Below, piece after piece: positions 1 to 11,800 of a stretch of DNA of 64,000 nt. A model generated the notes under the pieces. The model had not been told where the DNA came from, searched no databases, and saw only the letters and a program-made list of their open reading frames with translations. The stretch comes from Amoeboaphelidium protococcarum (Eukaryota; Aphelidiomycota; Aphelidea). Numbering within the stretch: the stretch's first letter is position 1; the number at the start of each line of letters is the position of its first letter. The position numbers were made by a program, and so were the translations under genes. Where the stretch lies: NCBI GenBank assembly GCA_023515745.1, contig JALECJ010000256.1, positions 1,612,001 to 1,676,000 of the forward strand. Direction: 5' to 3'.

Positions 1-1182
1 CGTGATGGTTGTGGCGTTGAAAGTGTGCGCCGAGTAGATGAATGTATCTGGCTACCGTATACTCCGCCAGTGTCTATTTTTGAGACTTTGAGTGGTGGCG
101 GCGGTGGTGGTATTAATGGAAGTGCTGGTGGTGGTGTTAGCAGAAGATTTCGCCAAGGATAGTCTGCTTAGAGCTATCATAATCATCAATAGTAGAAGAG
201 GGTGAGGTAGCGTGATAAGATTAACAATTTGACATTTGGTAATTAGTATGAATCCGCAGATTCAAGGTCATAAGGTTATGGAGATTACTACCAGCAGCAG
301 CAGTAGTAGTAGCAGAATCATTCTTATTCATCATAGCAGTAATAGTAATAGTAGTAGCAGCAAGAGTAGAATGGACGGCCAGGACAGGCTGAAGTGTTTA
401 TTTTCGAGTATGGTGTTGTAGTATTGTGGAATCTTACTCTTCCTCAAGAGCAGCACTTTCTATCTCTTTTACATCCATTTGAGGAGGAGAAGCTGAGGCC
501 TGAAGATGTAGAGGTGGAAGAGTTTCGCTTTGTGTACAGAGATGTTGGTACAGCAAAGATTTATAATGATGTGATCACGTTGAGAACTCCCCAAGATGTT
601 AATTTGGAAACTATTGATGAAGAAGGAGTGGCATTGAGTAGTGGCAATAGTCTACCATCTGTGGCTAAATACAACCATCAATCGTAGGACTCTTGGATGA
701 AGTTGACACTGAGCCATGCCATTGCGCAGAGTGTAAAGTTGACTCTTTATGAAGGCAGGATTGAAGATACGATTGAGAGTACCAAGGATATTCCGGCCAT
801 CATGAGCGTCACTGGAAGAGTGCCAATGTCCAGGAGTAATATTACTAAAAAGATTGGACACTTGTTTGTGATGCGCATCAATGTAAACTTGGTGAGTCCC
901 ATCTTGGATACACCGGAGCTCTTCTGGTCCTTGCCTAATCTCGAGCCTCTGTACGCTGCTGCCAGAACGTACTTGGAGATATCGCAGCGTGTTGATCTAC
1001 TTAATTAGAGAGTAGGAGTGCTGTCTGATTTGCTGGAGATGTTGAAAGATCATCTAAATTCTATGCATGGTGAATATCTGGAATGGATTATTATCTGGCT
1101 CATTGCGATTGAGATTCTTATTGGTATCATTACCATCCTCTTTGATTTCTTCAGTCTGTATGGAGGAGGAAAGCATGATTGA
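1..1182 (+). CDS. RMD1/RMND1-family (DUF155) membrane protein, 5' partial
   Basis: Frame 1 is open from the window edge to TGA at 1180-1182 when TAA and TAG are read as Gln. About 150-370 encodes a Gln/Ser/Asn-rich stretch, with Gln written by mixed TAG, TAA and CAG. From about 394 the DUF155 core follows: the start EVFIFEYGVVVLW, the block KLTLSHAIAQSVKL, a long helical part, and near the end the signature MHGEYLEW just before a C-terminal membrane helix (IIIWLIAIEILIGIITILF). Family members (yeast Rmd1, Rmd8 and Sif2; animal RMND1) are membrane-anchored through this helix. RMND1 supports mitochondrial translation, while the fungal paralogues sit on other membranes. Which branch this is cannot be decided here, and the N-terminus lies outside the window. 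Confidence 0.88.
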
Positions 1183-1401
1183 TAGAATGAATGAATGACT
1201 ATACATTAGTTCAAGTATCATTTATACTTAATACACTTTACTATTATTTCGTATTAAGTTGTGTCTACTAAAGATTTTACTTGTAGAAGGTTGTTTATTA
1301 GATAATCCAATTTTCATCATTCTATTAATCTTTCACCTTTTGAGTTCAAAATTACCAAAAACGTTCCGTCATTGCAAATCTTTATTATATCGTACTAAGA
1401 A

Positions 1402-2574
1402 ATGATTAAAACTTTATAATAGACGCGTCAAATAACTCAAACTGCGTGTATAAAGGCCTAATTTTTTGCGGTTAAGCATCCTAGATTGCCTGCCACTGCG
1501 TAAGTAGCGCTTGATCCTATTCAGAAATTGCAGCCTCTACCCCTGCCTCAGGGAGTTGAAGTGAATGTGCATCCTATTCCTGATGGTGTTCTCCCACAGC
1601 TGTGCCATTATGGTAAATTTGATTATGATACTATCCGCGATAAGATGCCTAGTCTGAAAACTATACGCGAAAGTAGTCCATATTATCGTCAACTGGCGCA
1701 ACCAACGGCGATTGCTGAGATTAAGTCTGCGGATGGAAATCAAGCTGGTTACGTGCCAGTTCAAGAGTGGATGGATCTACACGTGTCATAGAGTGCTAGT
1801 AGTAATAGCGAATAGTCTTAGAAGAATATTCTTGATATATGGCATGGATAAAGCACGTCAAGTAATGCTAGTGAATTGAAAGATCAATAACATGTAGAGG
1901 GAAGTAATCGCTCGCTGATACTAACTTGTGTGGATCCAACACACCGCTAATAGGCCAGATTAGGTGCTTTTGCGCGTACCAAAATGGCGTAATTTATTAG
2001 AAATATCGCAGAGCCATTACAGGTCAAGATTCGTCTGGTTGGTGTTGGTTACAGAGCTGCCGTTGAGCCAATATCATTAACTGTCTCGGAATCTGATGCA
2101 AAGTCTTCTTCTTCTAACCGTCTGGCTGATATCAGACTATTTGAGAGCTGGATTAGAAGATAATCTCACATGATCTAGTCTGATCCTCTGAGGGCATATA
2201 TTGCAGCTGCGTTCCCCTTGTCAAAGGAAGCCAAGACTTTGTCAATGCGTCGCTTCTTGAATCATGACGTGAACTTGTACTGGAGAGAGGTGGACAAGTC
2301 CTTTTTGAATCGCTACTAGTTGTCTGATCTTCCTCAGCCTTAAAAGTTGATCATGCGTCTCGGATACAGTCACCCGGTGGAGATGGTCATTCCTCCAACC
2401 GTCAATGTTACGTGCACCACCCCGACTGATGTTGTGTTGAGCGGTATTTACGGCAGGTAGTTGTTTGAATTTGCTCTATAGATGCGTAATTGGCGTAAAC
2501 CAGAGCCTTACAAAGGCAAAGGTATCTTTATTAATGACGAGACAATAATATTAAAGTAGAAAAAGTTGAAGTGA
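1402..2574 (+). CDS. MRPL6: Mitochondrial large-subunit ribosomal protein uL6 (bacterial L6 type)
   Basis: The reading frame starts at ATG 1402 and ends at TGA 2572-2574, giving 390 aa with TAR as Gln. The first 30 residues are rich in Lys, Arg, Gln and Thr with few acids, as in a mitochondrial presequence. The L6 hallmarks are in order: LVGVGYRA near residue 212, LGYSHPVEMVIP near 320 and the C-terminal RKPEPYKGKGI near 363. Bacterial L6 is about 180 aa. The extra length is the presequence, a long N-terminal extension, and an insertion of roughly 100 residues between the VGYRA and GYSHP blocks, which are close together in bacteria. It should bind 23S-type rRNA near the factor-binding site of the mitoribosome. 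A GTAAGT sequence at 1500 was considered as a splice site, but the frame is open without splicing. Confidence 0.9.
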
Positions 2575-2684
2575 TATAGAATTAATAAAATCTCACACTA
2601 ATTACACTGTGTTATCATATTTCCCCCTTTAAGATTTTACACAGTGTATTAAATAAAGACTGCACAGCTTAACTAAACGTCTTT

Positions 2685-4331
2685 TCAGTGCAGCTCTTTG
2701 AGGCACTTTTTCAAATTTAGCAAATAATTGGCAGGGTAGTGATCTTAAAATACCCATGGTAGGAGCAGGTTTTAAGTCATTACAAGCCAATTAAAGCCGT
2801 TGCGGTCCTGCCACGTATTGTTCATATCTTGAAATAAAATGGATTAGATATGTACAAAATCACTAATGGGATAAACGACATTTGATTTAATATAGCCAGC
2901 GAGTAGATACTTGAGACTTGAGAGAGACGATGACATGCTCACAAGAGATATCAGAGACGGCTACGGGCCAACAGTGTGACGACCATTAGAATGAACATGG
3001 ATATTCTTGCCCACATGATGAAAGTCGTATAGTTGAGGCACTGAGGAGGATTGCTTGAACAATTGACCAAAGTTCTGTCCGTCATAACCAAAAGGCAAAT
3101 GACAAAATAAATCAGATCCATTCTAAACTCTCCACAATGGCTTATATCTATAATCTTCATTTCCTCTAATTAAATTTGCAAACTCTTGACTGAAATCATA
3201 ATCTCCCACTCTTGGACTTCCAAATACTATCCTACACTTATTACAAAGTTATTAAATTTAACGTGTTATAATTAAATTTCAGATTTATATGGGATATACT
3301 TACGCGCCGCGAAGATGATAATCGCATGTAATGTCAAATGGAGCTCTTAAAAGTCGAGTATAAAATAGAGTAGCAAGTCCAGCTCCTGCAGAGTGACCAG
3401 TCAACCAAAGGGAGACATCGGAACTGAATTAATTGTCATTTACCAATTCAGATATCCTATTACATATAGCTGTATGAGCTCGCATTTACCCAATATTGGC
3501 GTGGAACATTCGATCGTAAAAGCCTCGATGTACACCACCAAACAGGAATTCACGGGCATCCTTCTTCTCTACCGTAACATCTAGTAACCATTCACTCATA
3601 TCCAAAGGTGTAGTTCCTTTAAATGCAACCACAATAAAGTTGAGCTCTTTCGAGTAGAATATTCTTACAAAGGATGCCATCTTGCAGTGAGTGTCAAAGA
3701 ATACAGATGTTTGTGATACTTGAGGATGTTGCTAAAGCAAAGTGTAAACTTAATCCTCACTCTCGTACATGATAGTAGATAAGAGAAGCAAAGTCTGTGC
3801 AATATCTCCATCAAATTTATCAAATCCCCACTTTCGACGCAAGTTGATGCTATCATCTAACCAGGGCAGAGATTCTGATGGCCTGCCCAACTTGTGGAAA
3901 CCAGCAGTCATTTCCTCAACATTCTCCGTAAATATGGACGGCCACAGCCAGTTTACCGGTGATAGATTGTTACCATACTGTGATGATATGCGACTAATAG
4001 CACGACGCAGTCCCAAGTGGCTGAGGATCTACAGAACAGAATCGATAATGAGAAGAGACGCCGCGGTGACCCACATCAACACCAGTGCAATGACGGCGGA
4101 TGGAGTTAGCAAGAGCTACCAAAAGTTCCAAGTTAATGCAAACACTGTCACTACAAGGTTACTGTACACATACTTGATGTAATTCCATAAGAATGTTCTC
4201 GCCTCGAAAGCATTCCTATCATCACTGAGCAACTCCATGGAACCACTAAGCTCATCATTACTGGACAGATGATTCGGTGCATCTACAGGCTTTCTCCTTT
4301 TCGGAGTCAGTGGAGTATCAGCAACAACCAT
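2685..4331 (-). CDS. Class 3 (alpha/beta hydrolase) lipase with N-terminal membrane segments
   Basis: Two exons, 4331-3304 and 3231-2685, are joined across a 72-nt GTAAGT...TAG intron (3232-3303), giving 524 aa. An in-frame TGA lies just upstream of the ATG. The N-terminal 130 residues carry two hydrophobic stretches, so the protein is probably membrane bound. The lipase_3 core follows: VVAFKGTTPLDMSEWLLD (oxyanion-side strand), the nucleophile elbow LTGHSAGAGLA with the catalytic Ser, then VFGSPRVGD just after the intron. Near the C-terminus DHYPANYL supplies a likely catalytic His in the usual DH..Y context. GHSAG replaces the more common GHSLG. Relatives hydrolyse neutral lipids or monoacylglycerols at membranes; the substrate is unknown. 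The neighbour (Costars) is on the same strand. Confidence 0.85.
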
Positions 4332-4606
4332 CCAATTTCAAACAAAAGAAGCAGGCACAGTATAAAATGGAAAGAGTTTTTTAAAGGCGCACAAGTGTTA
4401 GATACTATGCAATTAGAGCACCAGAAAAGGGATGGAGAGAGGGAAAATAGAAAACGTTTCCCGCTTCGCCTAAACAACAATTGAAACAACGCGTGAAACT
4501 GTTGAAAGGATTGTACAATAGAGTAAAAAAAGACTTTACATTATATGTTTCAATTCTGCAGAGATAACAGTGCTGTCTCATAAGTAAATGACCACAACTT
4601 TCTTAT

Positions 4607-4916
4607 TCAAGGCTCCACCAGCAGTATGACTTCAACCTTGTCATGGACACCTTGGAGTAGGAGTTCACCTTCATATGTAATGACCTTCTTTTTCTTGGCA
4701 GCCTTCAGCGTTCCCAATAGGGCCTCAACTACAAATTGATAATATATTAGTAAGGTGAATTATTGCTTTGAGTTCACTATAAGACTTACAAGTGTTGGCG
4801 ACAACGTCGTCCTTGAACAAAACTCCATACGGAACCGAATATTTGCCATCAGCGTTTTTCTTACCCAGCCTGACAATTTCCTTCTATAAGTGATGAACCT
4901 CTTCAGATACGTTCAT
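4607..4916 (-). CDS. Costars-family protein (ABRACL-like)
   Basis: Two exons, 4916-4790 and 4728-4607, are split by a 61-nt GT-AG intron (4729-4789). The product is 82 aa, almost exactly the size of animal ABRACL and the Dictyostelium Costars protein. The sequence follows the family end to end: an N-terminal helix with VHHLQKEIVRLG, then YGVLFKDDVVANTFEALLGT across the splice junction, KAAKKKKVITYEGELLLQG, and VHDKVEVILL at the end. The splice restores the conserved FEALLGTLKAAK block, which fixes the intron ends. Costars proteins are winged-helix-like and influence actin dynamics and cell motility. They are common in animals, amoebae and plants and sparse in fungi, so presence here is informative for lineage. 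Confidence 0.93.
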
Positions 4917-5102
4917 TTTAAATTAATATTATTAAAAATTATGGTAAAAATGAATACACAAAACAGAGTAACGAGAACTTGCAATGCAAAAGGAAGGAAT
5001 TTAAGCTTGCGGATCTTGAAACAGTTTCTGACGTGAAGAGCCTAGAAACAACTACAGATGGTAAAGTAGCGAAAATATGAATGTTCATTTGTAAGGACTC
5101 AG

Positions 5103-5975
5103 TCATGGTAGCTGGCGATTGAGATCCATGTCAAGAGACCAGAAACCATCTGGAGTCTTGGATCTTGGCATGAGAGTGCGATGTCTTGATGATCTCTGAA
5201 GTCGATCTTGATAGTCACCAACTCCCGCACCACCACCGCCACCTCCATGAGAGTGCCGGCCTTCACGCGCCTTAACAATATCATACTTTGGCAAGCTGGT
5301 CTTGAAATATTCACGGCAACACTCACAGTCCACAGCATGCATTCTCTTTCTCACGTGAGCTTGTCTTGTGCTTTCATGGTCGCGTAACTTTACAGGAGAG
5401 AATGGCGGGTCTTTCGACAGATGATTGTTCGAGACTAGCTGACGAGTAAAATCTTTCTCTTGACGCGTTTCACAATCAGCCAATTCATCTCGTTTCAGAG
5501 ACAGACGTGGAACGCGTAGCTTTTAGTGAGATGGACTGCTGTGGCGTCTCTTTTAATTACTCTTCAAATTAACAGATACACCTTGATAAGGATCTTGTTT
5601 CATGGGTATGTTTTCTTTTTCATCTAATACCGTATCATCAGCATCTTTGTGATTTGCCGATTACTTCCAATGAGATTTAGACTTCATTTTCAAGCCATTC
5701 TGAGATGAGACAAATGGAAGAGTGGGTGACTTTTTCAATTTAGGCGTTGTTAGTAGTATACTCTTAGGAGGAGTAGCTTTGTTAACGGAACGCATAGATT
5801 TTTCTTGATCTAATTGCTATTCCAATTCCAAACATTTCGCCCTCTGATCACGTAATTGCTTTCGAAGATTTTCATTCTCCTTACTCAAATCAGCTATTTA
5901 TTCATACAGAGGTTTGGTAGCATTGTCAAGCATCTACTTCACAAAAGGTTGAATATCTTGTATGAACTACTCCAT
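5103..5975 (-). CDS. CtIP/Sae2/Ctp1-like DNA end-resection factor
   Basis: The frame runs from ATG 5975 to TGA (5105-5103), giving 290 aa, close to fission yeast Ctp1. Residues about 1-70 form a coiled coil (ADLSKENENLRKQLRDQRAK), as expected for the oligomerising N-terminus. The middle is basic and disordered. The C-terminus carries the SAE2 domain: KRMHAVDCECCREYFK with the paired cysteines, then SSRHRTLMPRSKTPDGFW, matching the RHR...TP.GFW signature that activates Mre11-Rad50 for double-strand break resection. A Gly-rich run lies between these two blocks. The frame upstream is open from ATG 6123 but in another phase and meets TGA, so it is treated as 5' UTR; a missed first exon is possible. 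Several SP/TP sites in the middle could be CDK targets, as known for the family. Confidence 0.85.
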
Positions 5976-6164
5976 ACTCCAGATGATAATTCCTATACGT
6001 AGTCTCAAGATTATCCAACTTTTTATGTTATTTTGTAGATAATCGAATGAAGAAAGAAAGTCTATAACACGAAAGGCGATTAGGTGAACCGGAAGAAGGG
6101 CCTGGAATGAACTTGACTAACATTTTAACTATACACGTTTTATCGTGATATTGCATTAAAATAA

Positions 6165-6434
6165 TCACATTAACTGCACATTTATTGTCTATTCATTTAG
6201 CTCCGATTAATCCAGATTTGCAACTGCTGCTTCAGCATCTCCAGCAGATTCAAATTGAACCAAATATACATTTTGCAATTTCTCTTGATTTAAAGCATCC
6301 TAACCGTGTGTAGAGGGCAAGTGAACACGCGCAATTTCCCCAAAAGGCATACAAAGTCTCACAATATCATCCTACTATAGATTTTAATTTCCAGCACAAA
6401 CAATCTTGATCGTTTTTTTCTCAACCTCAGACAT
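6165..6434 (-). CDS. Single-RRM protein, closest in pattern to the cyclophilin E RRM
   Basis: The frame ATG 6434 to TGA (6167-6165) encodes 89 aa and is essentially one RRM. The RNP2-like strand is KTIKIVCAGNQ, followed by the helix DDIVRLCMPFGEIARV. The RNP1-like strand is NVYLVQFESAGDAEAAV, with the end SELNEQTINVQL. The phrases MPFGEI and SELNEQTINV resemble the N-terminal RRM of PPIE (cyclophilin E), but no peptidyl-prolyl isomerase domain is attached in this frame. The position-5 aromatic of RNP1 is replaced by Leu, so RNA affinity may be weak or the domain may bind protein. Five of its codons are TAG or TAA read as Gln. The gene is divergent from the Ulp-like fragment downstream of 6500. 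Confidence 0.78.
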
Positions 6435-6642
6435 CACAAGTTTCTACAGTGGCCAAAGTTTCTATTGATAAAGGCAAAGTCAGAAAAGAAAACACGACTG
6501 ACGACGCTGTTCTAAAGCAATATATATTAGATTGTTGTGAGAGGTATGCAGATTGCGACGCTATGATTGCTAAAATTTCATTGTAAGCATCTGCCCACTA
6601 TGTCAATGAAGATTAAATGGACATTTTGGAATTAGATTTTGA

Positions 6643-7014
6643 CTAAGATAAGATTATAATTCTTATTAGTCAGTATGTTCACCACTGGTTGCGATTTTTA
6701 TGGCTTTCCAGACAGACATGTTTAAATCTCTGCCGCGCAGGCCAGATATCCCTGCCATCACGCAGTTTCTCTCCAAGTGTCCCCAATCCTCCCGCCATAC
6801 GCGTCTAAATCATTTTTGTGCCAAGCAGGCTAATAATGTTGATTGTGGATTGTATTTAAGGGAATTTCTTGAATTACTGTTTGAGTGTCTACCTCTAGTT
6901 GAGGATGTTGCGTCGATCCAAAGACATTTTCAAGACACTGCTGCTGCGTTCGATCCAATTGAGGCGCGCAACAGATTGTCATAGGATATGTAATAAGTGC
7001 AAAATTAGTAATGA
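6643..7014 (+). pseudogene. Ulp1/SENP-like C48 cysteine protease, C-terminal part; 5' end unresolved, possibly broken
   Basis: Frame 1 (ATG 6700, open from 6643) encodes FKSLPRRPDIPAITQFL, then CAKQANNVDCGLYLREF. This is the Q...N.DCG active-site block of SENP/Ulp1 peptidases (oxyanion Gln and nucleophile Cys), nearest the SENP6/7 pattern. The frame ends at TGA 7012-7014 after a Gln-rich tail of TAA/TAG codons. The catalytic His-Trp that should precede this block appears as KIIILISQYVHHWLRF at about 6648-6700, in frame 2. The His and Cys halves are therefore one frame apart within about 30 nt, too close for a normal intron. Either there is a frameshift (pseudogene or sequencing error) or the HHW is chance and an upstream exon is spliced to the acceptor TTCCAG ending at 6711. 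No start with the N-terminal LND region was found. Confidence 0.42.
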
Positions 7015-7054
7015 TTATTAATATAGAGATTTCAATTTAATCAAATCATCCTTC

Positions 7055-8524
7055 TCACAAACGTTCTTCTTCACTACTATCACTCTCTTCAATCAGATAT
7101 CCAATCTCACTGAGGATGTGATCAAATCTACTGTTGGATAATGCCTGCCTACATATGCGTTCATCCACTATTACTCCTTCCTCTGCCACCATGGCTGAGA
7201 CAATCTACTTAAAGAAATGATTTTGCCAAGTAATTAATTGGTGCTTTGGCAGATTAGGTGGAGCTAACTTGAGTATTGATTCATCTCGCTCCAGTCTACC
7301 AAGAGATGAACCCACAGCTGCACCTCTGTCAGCTGCTGCCATGGTACGGCCCTGCGCCTCCGACATGAACATATGTGACGACATGAGAGAGGCGACTTTC
7401 TGGACAACCCTTCTGTATGCTCCTTCTACAGAGTAATAACTGACCCCTAAATTCCCACAGCAGAGCTCAGCGTCGATTATCCGGGAATTAAGAGCAGCCA
7501 CCACCACAAAGTACGGAGCGTACTCGTGCCTCCATACATCTCCTCTTCGAAGATCACCAAAGCCCCAGATCTCACTGCTGTGAGGATTAGAATGTTTGAT
7601 GAAGATGGTAGCCGCATCCACCTCATTCTATTCCAGTCTTCTCTGCCTTTCGGCCGCCGCCAGTACAGGGTCCGTCTCGTCTGAGTCCTCATCAATCTCC
7701 TCTACTTGACTCTGGCCACCAGCAGAGTCTGGCACCTCTCCGACTGGTGCAGCCGCAACAGGAGACTCTGGTGCAAGAACTGAGGATTACTGCTTCTACT
7801 CCATTGGCTGCATCTCCATTGATGGAGATTCTCTTCTAGCCGTATAGTGACTCATGCTGTGGAGATCAGAGTCCGAGCTAGATGAGCGACCCACGTCACT
7901 CTCTTGAGTAGCAGCTGTGATGCCGTCTGCTGCATCAACCTCCGCCACTGCCGGCCCAACAGACACCACTGCATCAGAATTGGGCGATTGAGGAGGATCA
8001 TCAGATGGAGGTTGTGCAGCCTCCATAGACACATCCCTGCTTATTTGATCTGACTGCCCTGTGGAAGCTTACGCGTTAGTTTATCTGTAATCTGCTAGCT
8101 CCCAAGGGCGCCTAGGCAATCCCCATTTAACTCTATGCGTGCTTCCTTGATGATGATTGTTTAAAGTAGAAGCAGCACCAGCAGACGTTGAAGTATGACC
8201 ACCATCGAAATTAGTCTAAGCAATACCATCAGCGACATAATTACCAGATGCGAAAGAGGCAGCAACGAATACCCCAGGCACTTCCTCACGCCTATTCAGA
8301 GTACTTTGGAATAAAAATGGAACACTATCATGCACTGTTTCATCTCTGTTTTAGAGTTGGATGTTGCAAGCTAAACAGTAATGGGAGAGGATGTAGCTAA
8401 ATAGTATAATGCTACGCTACAAACTGACTTCGTTAGATGCTAAAGACAGCAATTAGTTGTTTATTATGGACTGGACTTCAAGGATCCATCACAAAATTGT
8501 ACCCATTTTATCCCAGCATGCCAT
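7055..8524 (-). CDS. Unknown acidic, Ser/Ala/Pro-rich protein
   Basis: I do not recognise this gene. The best model has a 22-nt first exon (8524-8503), a 63-nt intron (8440-8502; GTACAA, CTAAT branch-like sequence, CTTTAG) and a second exon 8439-7055, giving 468 aa ending at TGA. The first exon is supported by phase: it joins exactly to the long open frame, which has no ATG of its own before 8026. The protein has an Ala/Ser/Asp-rich low-complexity middle (8030-7650), then a compact, apparently folded C-terminal half with WGFGDLRRGDVWRHEY and DAELCCGNLGVSYYS, a helical stretch, and an acidic end (EESDSSEEERL). A nuclear or scaffolding role would be a guess. It converges with the Ulp-like fragment, with 40 bp between stops. 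Confidence 0.6.
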
Positions 8525-8845
8525 CAATCAAATCCGGTATTTGCAGCATGACATAGAATCACCATATTTGGACCTCAGAGGAAGGAAATCAATCAAAAAA
8601 AGCCTATGTCTATATTATAATAAACATGATAAACAGCTGCAATTTTAAAGGATAATCCCATTTCCTGAATTAAAGATAACCTCCCTCCTCTCTCTCTCTG
8701 TTCCTCAGAAAAATGAGCGACTAAGTTGTTTCGTTTCACCTTACTCTTTCTCTTAAGCCAAAGGGAAATTGGGCGCGTCTCTCTTTTCCTCTTACACTCA
8801 CTCAATTGTGCTGAAACTTTTAATACTATAGTGTTGAAGGGTAAA

Positions 8846-11800
8846 ATGTTAAAGTTTAAATTGTTGAATGTTGATTAGCTGGAGTAGACTTAGAAATATC
8901 TAGATGCCTTTTATTCAAGGGAAAGAAAGCTGGGATTGGATGAAGTTATTCAAGGTGTTAGTTCTAACAGTGCCTAAAATTCGGAATCTTGTTTATATCT
9001 AAGTCATTATTGCGATTTAAAATCTGGGATTGAATAGAAGTCTGTCGGCCGTATTGAAGAGTATCCTTTAGAGTTTGCCTCATAATCTGCCTCTAATTTT
9101 GATGCAGTTATCCTCTTCGTCCAGCATTCAAGTGTCATGAATGATACATTTCAAGTTCTCAGTGATATAGAACAGATCCTCTAGCTTTACCCTAATACAT
9201 AGTACAAGATTTTTGCATTTGAGCCAGATTTACAGGATATCGATAATAAGCAAGTTTTGGATAGAGCCTACAATGTCAATCCCAGTTTGAAGATGCTGAA
9301 TGAAAGTATTATTATCGTCCCTAATTAGAGCGATAAAGTTGAGTTTTATCTGCATACGTTCCTTGTGGAGCTGTGTAAAGATTTGATCAAGAAGAAGTAA
9401 TAGTTTATTCAGTACATGGAGAAGAATTAGACTTTGCTGATGAATTATGGTTACACTGTGTACACTCCGGATGTAACTGCAGCTTCAGAAGACACTTCTT
9501 AGCTTTAGTCGTAACAGGATCAATTGCTGTAACCTCCCAAATCTGCAACTATAGGTGGTGGTAGACGGTATCGCTCTGATTTGTCTACCAATAATAGCAA
9601 TTTGAGCTATTCTTCTTTGAGCTCTTATAACGAGCAGTTGAAGGATAAAAAGCGACTACCTCATAGAATTATGGTGTAGCAGGGGCATCTCTTTTTCAGT
9701 GTTGGGGACATTGCTAAAGCAGTGGCATTGTATAATTAAGCACTGGATACAATGAAGAATATTAGTGATCCTCTGTACAGCTGCTTAACTCTGGAAGCTC
9801 TTCTATAAATCCACTTTTTGTCGATGATTAATAAACTGGCCGACTTGGTGTCATCTTAGAGCAGTAGTGCCGGTGATGATGTCAAGTCACAAAAGTCCAT
9901 CAACACTGGTGGGCGCTCTGACAAGGATGCCAATCCTACTGCCGACTATGCTGCTAAACTCGCTCGATTCATTAATAATGATGTATTCGATACCTACTCT
10001 TCCATTAATGAACTCGTCTCTAAACAGCCGTTTACTTAATACTCGGCTCTGTTTATGCTTAGATTTGCATCTCTCCTCTATGATATTTACTCTGTATTTG
10101 TGATTGAAGATTCTTACTATGTGCCATGGTTTTGCTCAGACTAAACTCATTCTGAAGATGATGACGATGGAGTTGTTAATGGAGGGGGTAAATAGGAGGT
10201 GGGCAGCAGACTTTAAGCTTTACAAAGTGCTGGTGTCACAGGTCTCAATGTCACCAAGTCCCTAATCATTGAAGTGTTGTCCCGAGTGGCATTGCCTCTT
10301 CTTATTGATTTAGAAGAAGATGGCATTGACAGTAGATATAATGTTCAGGATCTTCTCGTAATGTATTCTTTTATGCATCGATTATACAGTGGTCTTGGAT
10401 GCCAGCGGAAGGCTTTGCTTTGCAAGTTCTATCTAGCTGTAGTATGCGCTGAACTCTCATAGACTTCCATTCTATATCCAGTGCTTGAAGAGAAGTCTAC
10501 TCATACTCCGCTCTCAGCCTCGGCATTTAGTAAAATCAGTCCAATAGTTGATTTCTTCCCATCCGCCTCCTCTAACAATAATTAATCGTCGTCATAGCTT
10601 CAGTCATCCTCTGGCCTATTCCAAAGTCTTACTAGTTCATACTAAAGAGTTAAAGAAACGGATCTAGATCCAAAGATTTCTCTTGTAAAGTACCTGCCGG
10701 ATTATTATAGAGTCCAGCTATCTCTGCGCGTATCCTCTCTCATTGATGATGTGTATAGGCATTACAAGAAATATCAGTCTAGTCTTAATGTAATTTATGA
10801 CCGGAAAGCTAAAGGATATTTTGCTCCTCTTTAGAGCCCCTTTGAGATCTTATATCTCTAAGCTAGCGATAGTTTAATTGTTGGAAAAGGCTGGTTGAAC
10901 GTTCTCATTTATTTGCTATACTCCATGAAAGACACTGCATATAGCTTGAATCATCTCAAACAGTCTGTGGATATTTCTCTAGACCTGCTTCAATCAAACG
11001 TTGTCATGGATGGAGATTTATTGCAGTTTGTTCAAATGGTTTTTAATAAGCTTTCATTCCTGGCAGGTCCATCTGTTAGCTCCCATAATGGTTGTATTGT
11101 GCTTCGCTCTATCGAGTCTCTTTCTCAGTACAGTTAACAGCATGATTAAAGCGGTGCGTTTGGCAATTTGTTATCTGGATTTAGCATCACTCCTTCTGAT
11201 GTCTAAGGTGGCGATCGAGTATATTCTGTACAAGAGTCTATTAATTTTAACCTGAATTTTCGCAATCCATATCCGTATGAGCTCTAGGTGGAGGAAATCA
11301 GTTTAATTGTTGTTAGTGAAAATAGTATAGAGGCATTTTGCAATTTTGATTAGAATAGTACTTTGACGCTTTAAGCATAATCAGAGTTCGCGGTCAATGG
11401 GACTTGCTAATGCCTGTCAAACTCAAGTTAAGGTACCGTTGTGATTGCCGGTATTAGAATTTAACTTAGTCAAGGATGGGTAGTTAATCAATATTTGGAT
11501 GGAGGCTATTAAATTCATTAGACTGTGGATTCAAATAATATGTTATCACTTACTTTGATTGATGGTCTGCCTCCATTGAAATTATGTTCATAGCAAGCAC
11601 TTGTTTTATTTGAAGGTGAATTGAACAGCTGCGCGGTGTAAATGTCACCTAAAGTTGACGTTAATAGTCTCAAAGTTACTGTTTAAGATTGTATCGACAC
11701 CTTTGGGGCCAAAATGAAGAGTAAGACTGATGTTGATGTCTTAGCCAAAGTCATATCAATCTAGGATGATAATGTTGAGGTTCAAATCTGTGGCCGTCTT

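Noticed and set aside
1500-1524. GTAAGT...CAG as a 25-nt intron in the uL6m gene
   Set aside because: Far shorter than all other introns in the window, and the frame is open without removing it.
5976-6123. N-terminal extension of the CtIP-like gene from ATG 6123
   Set aside because: The frame differs from the main frame and meets TGA; the only connecting splice would need a 22-nt intron.
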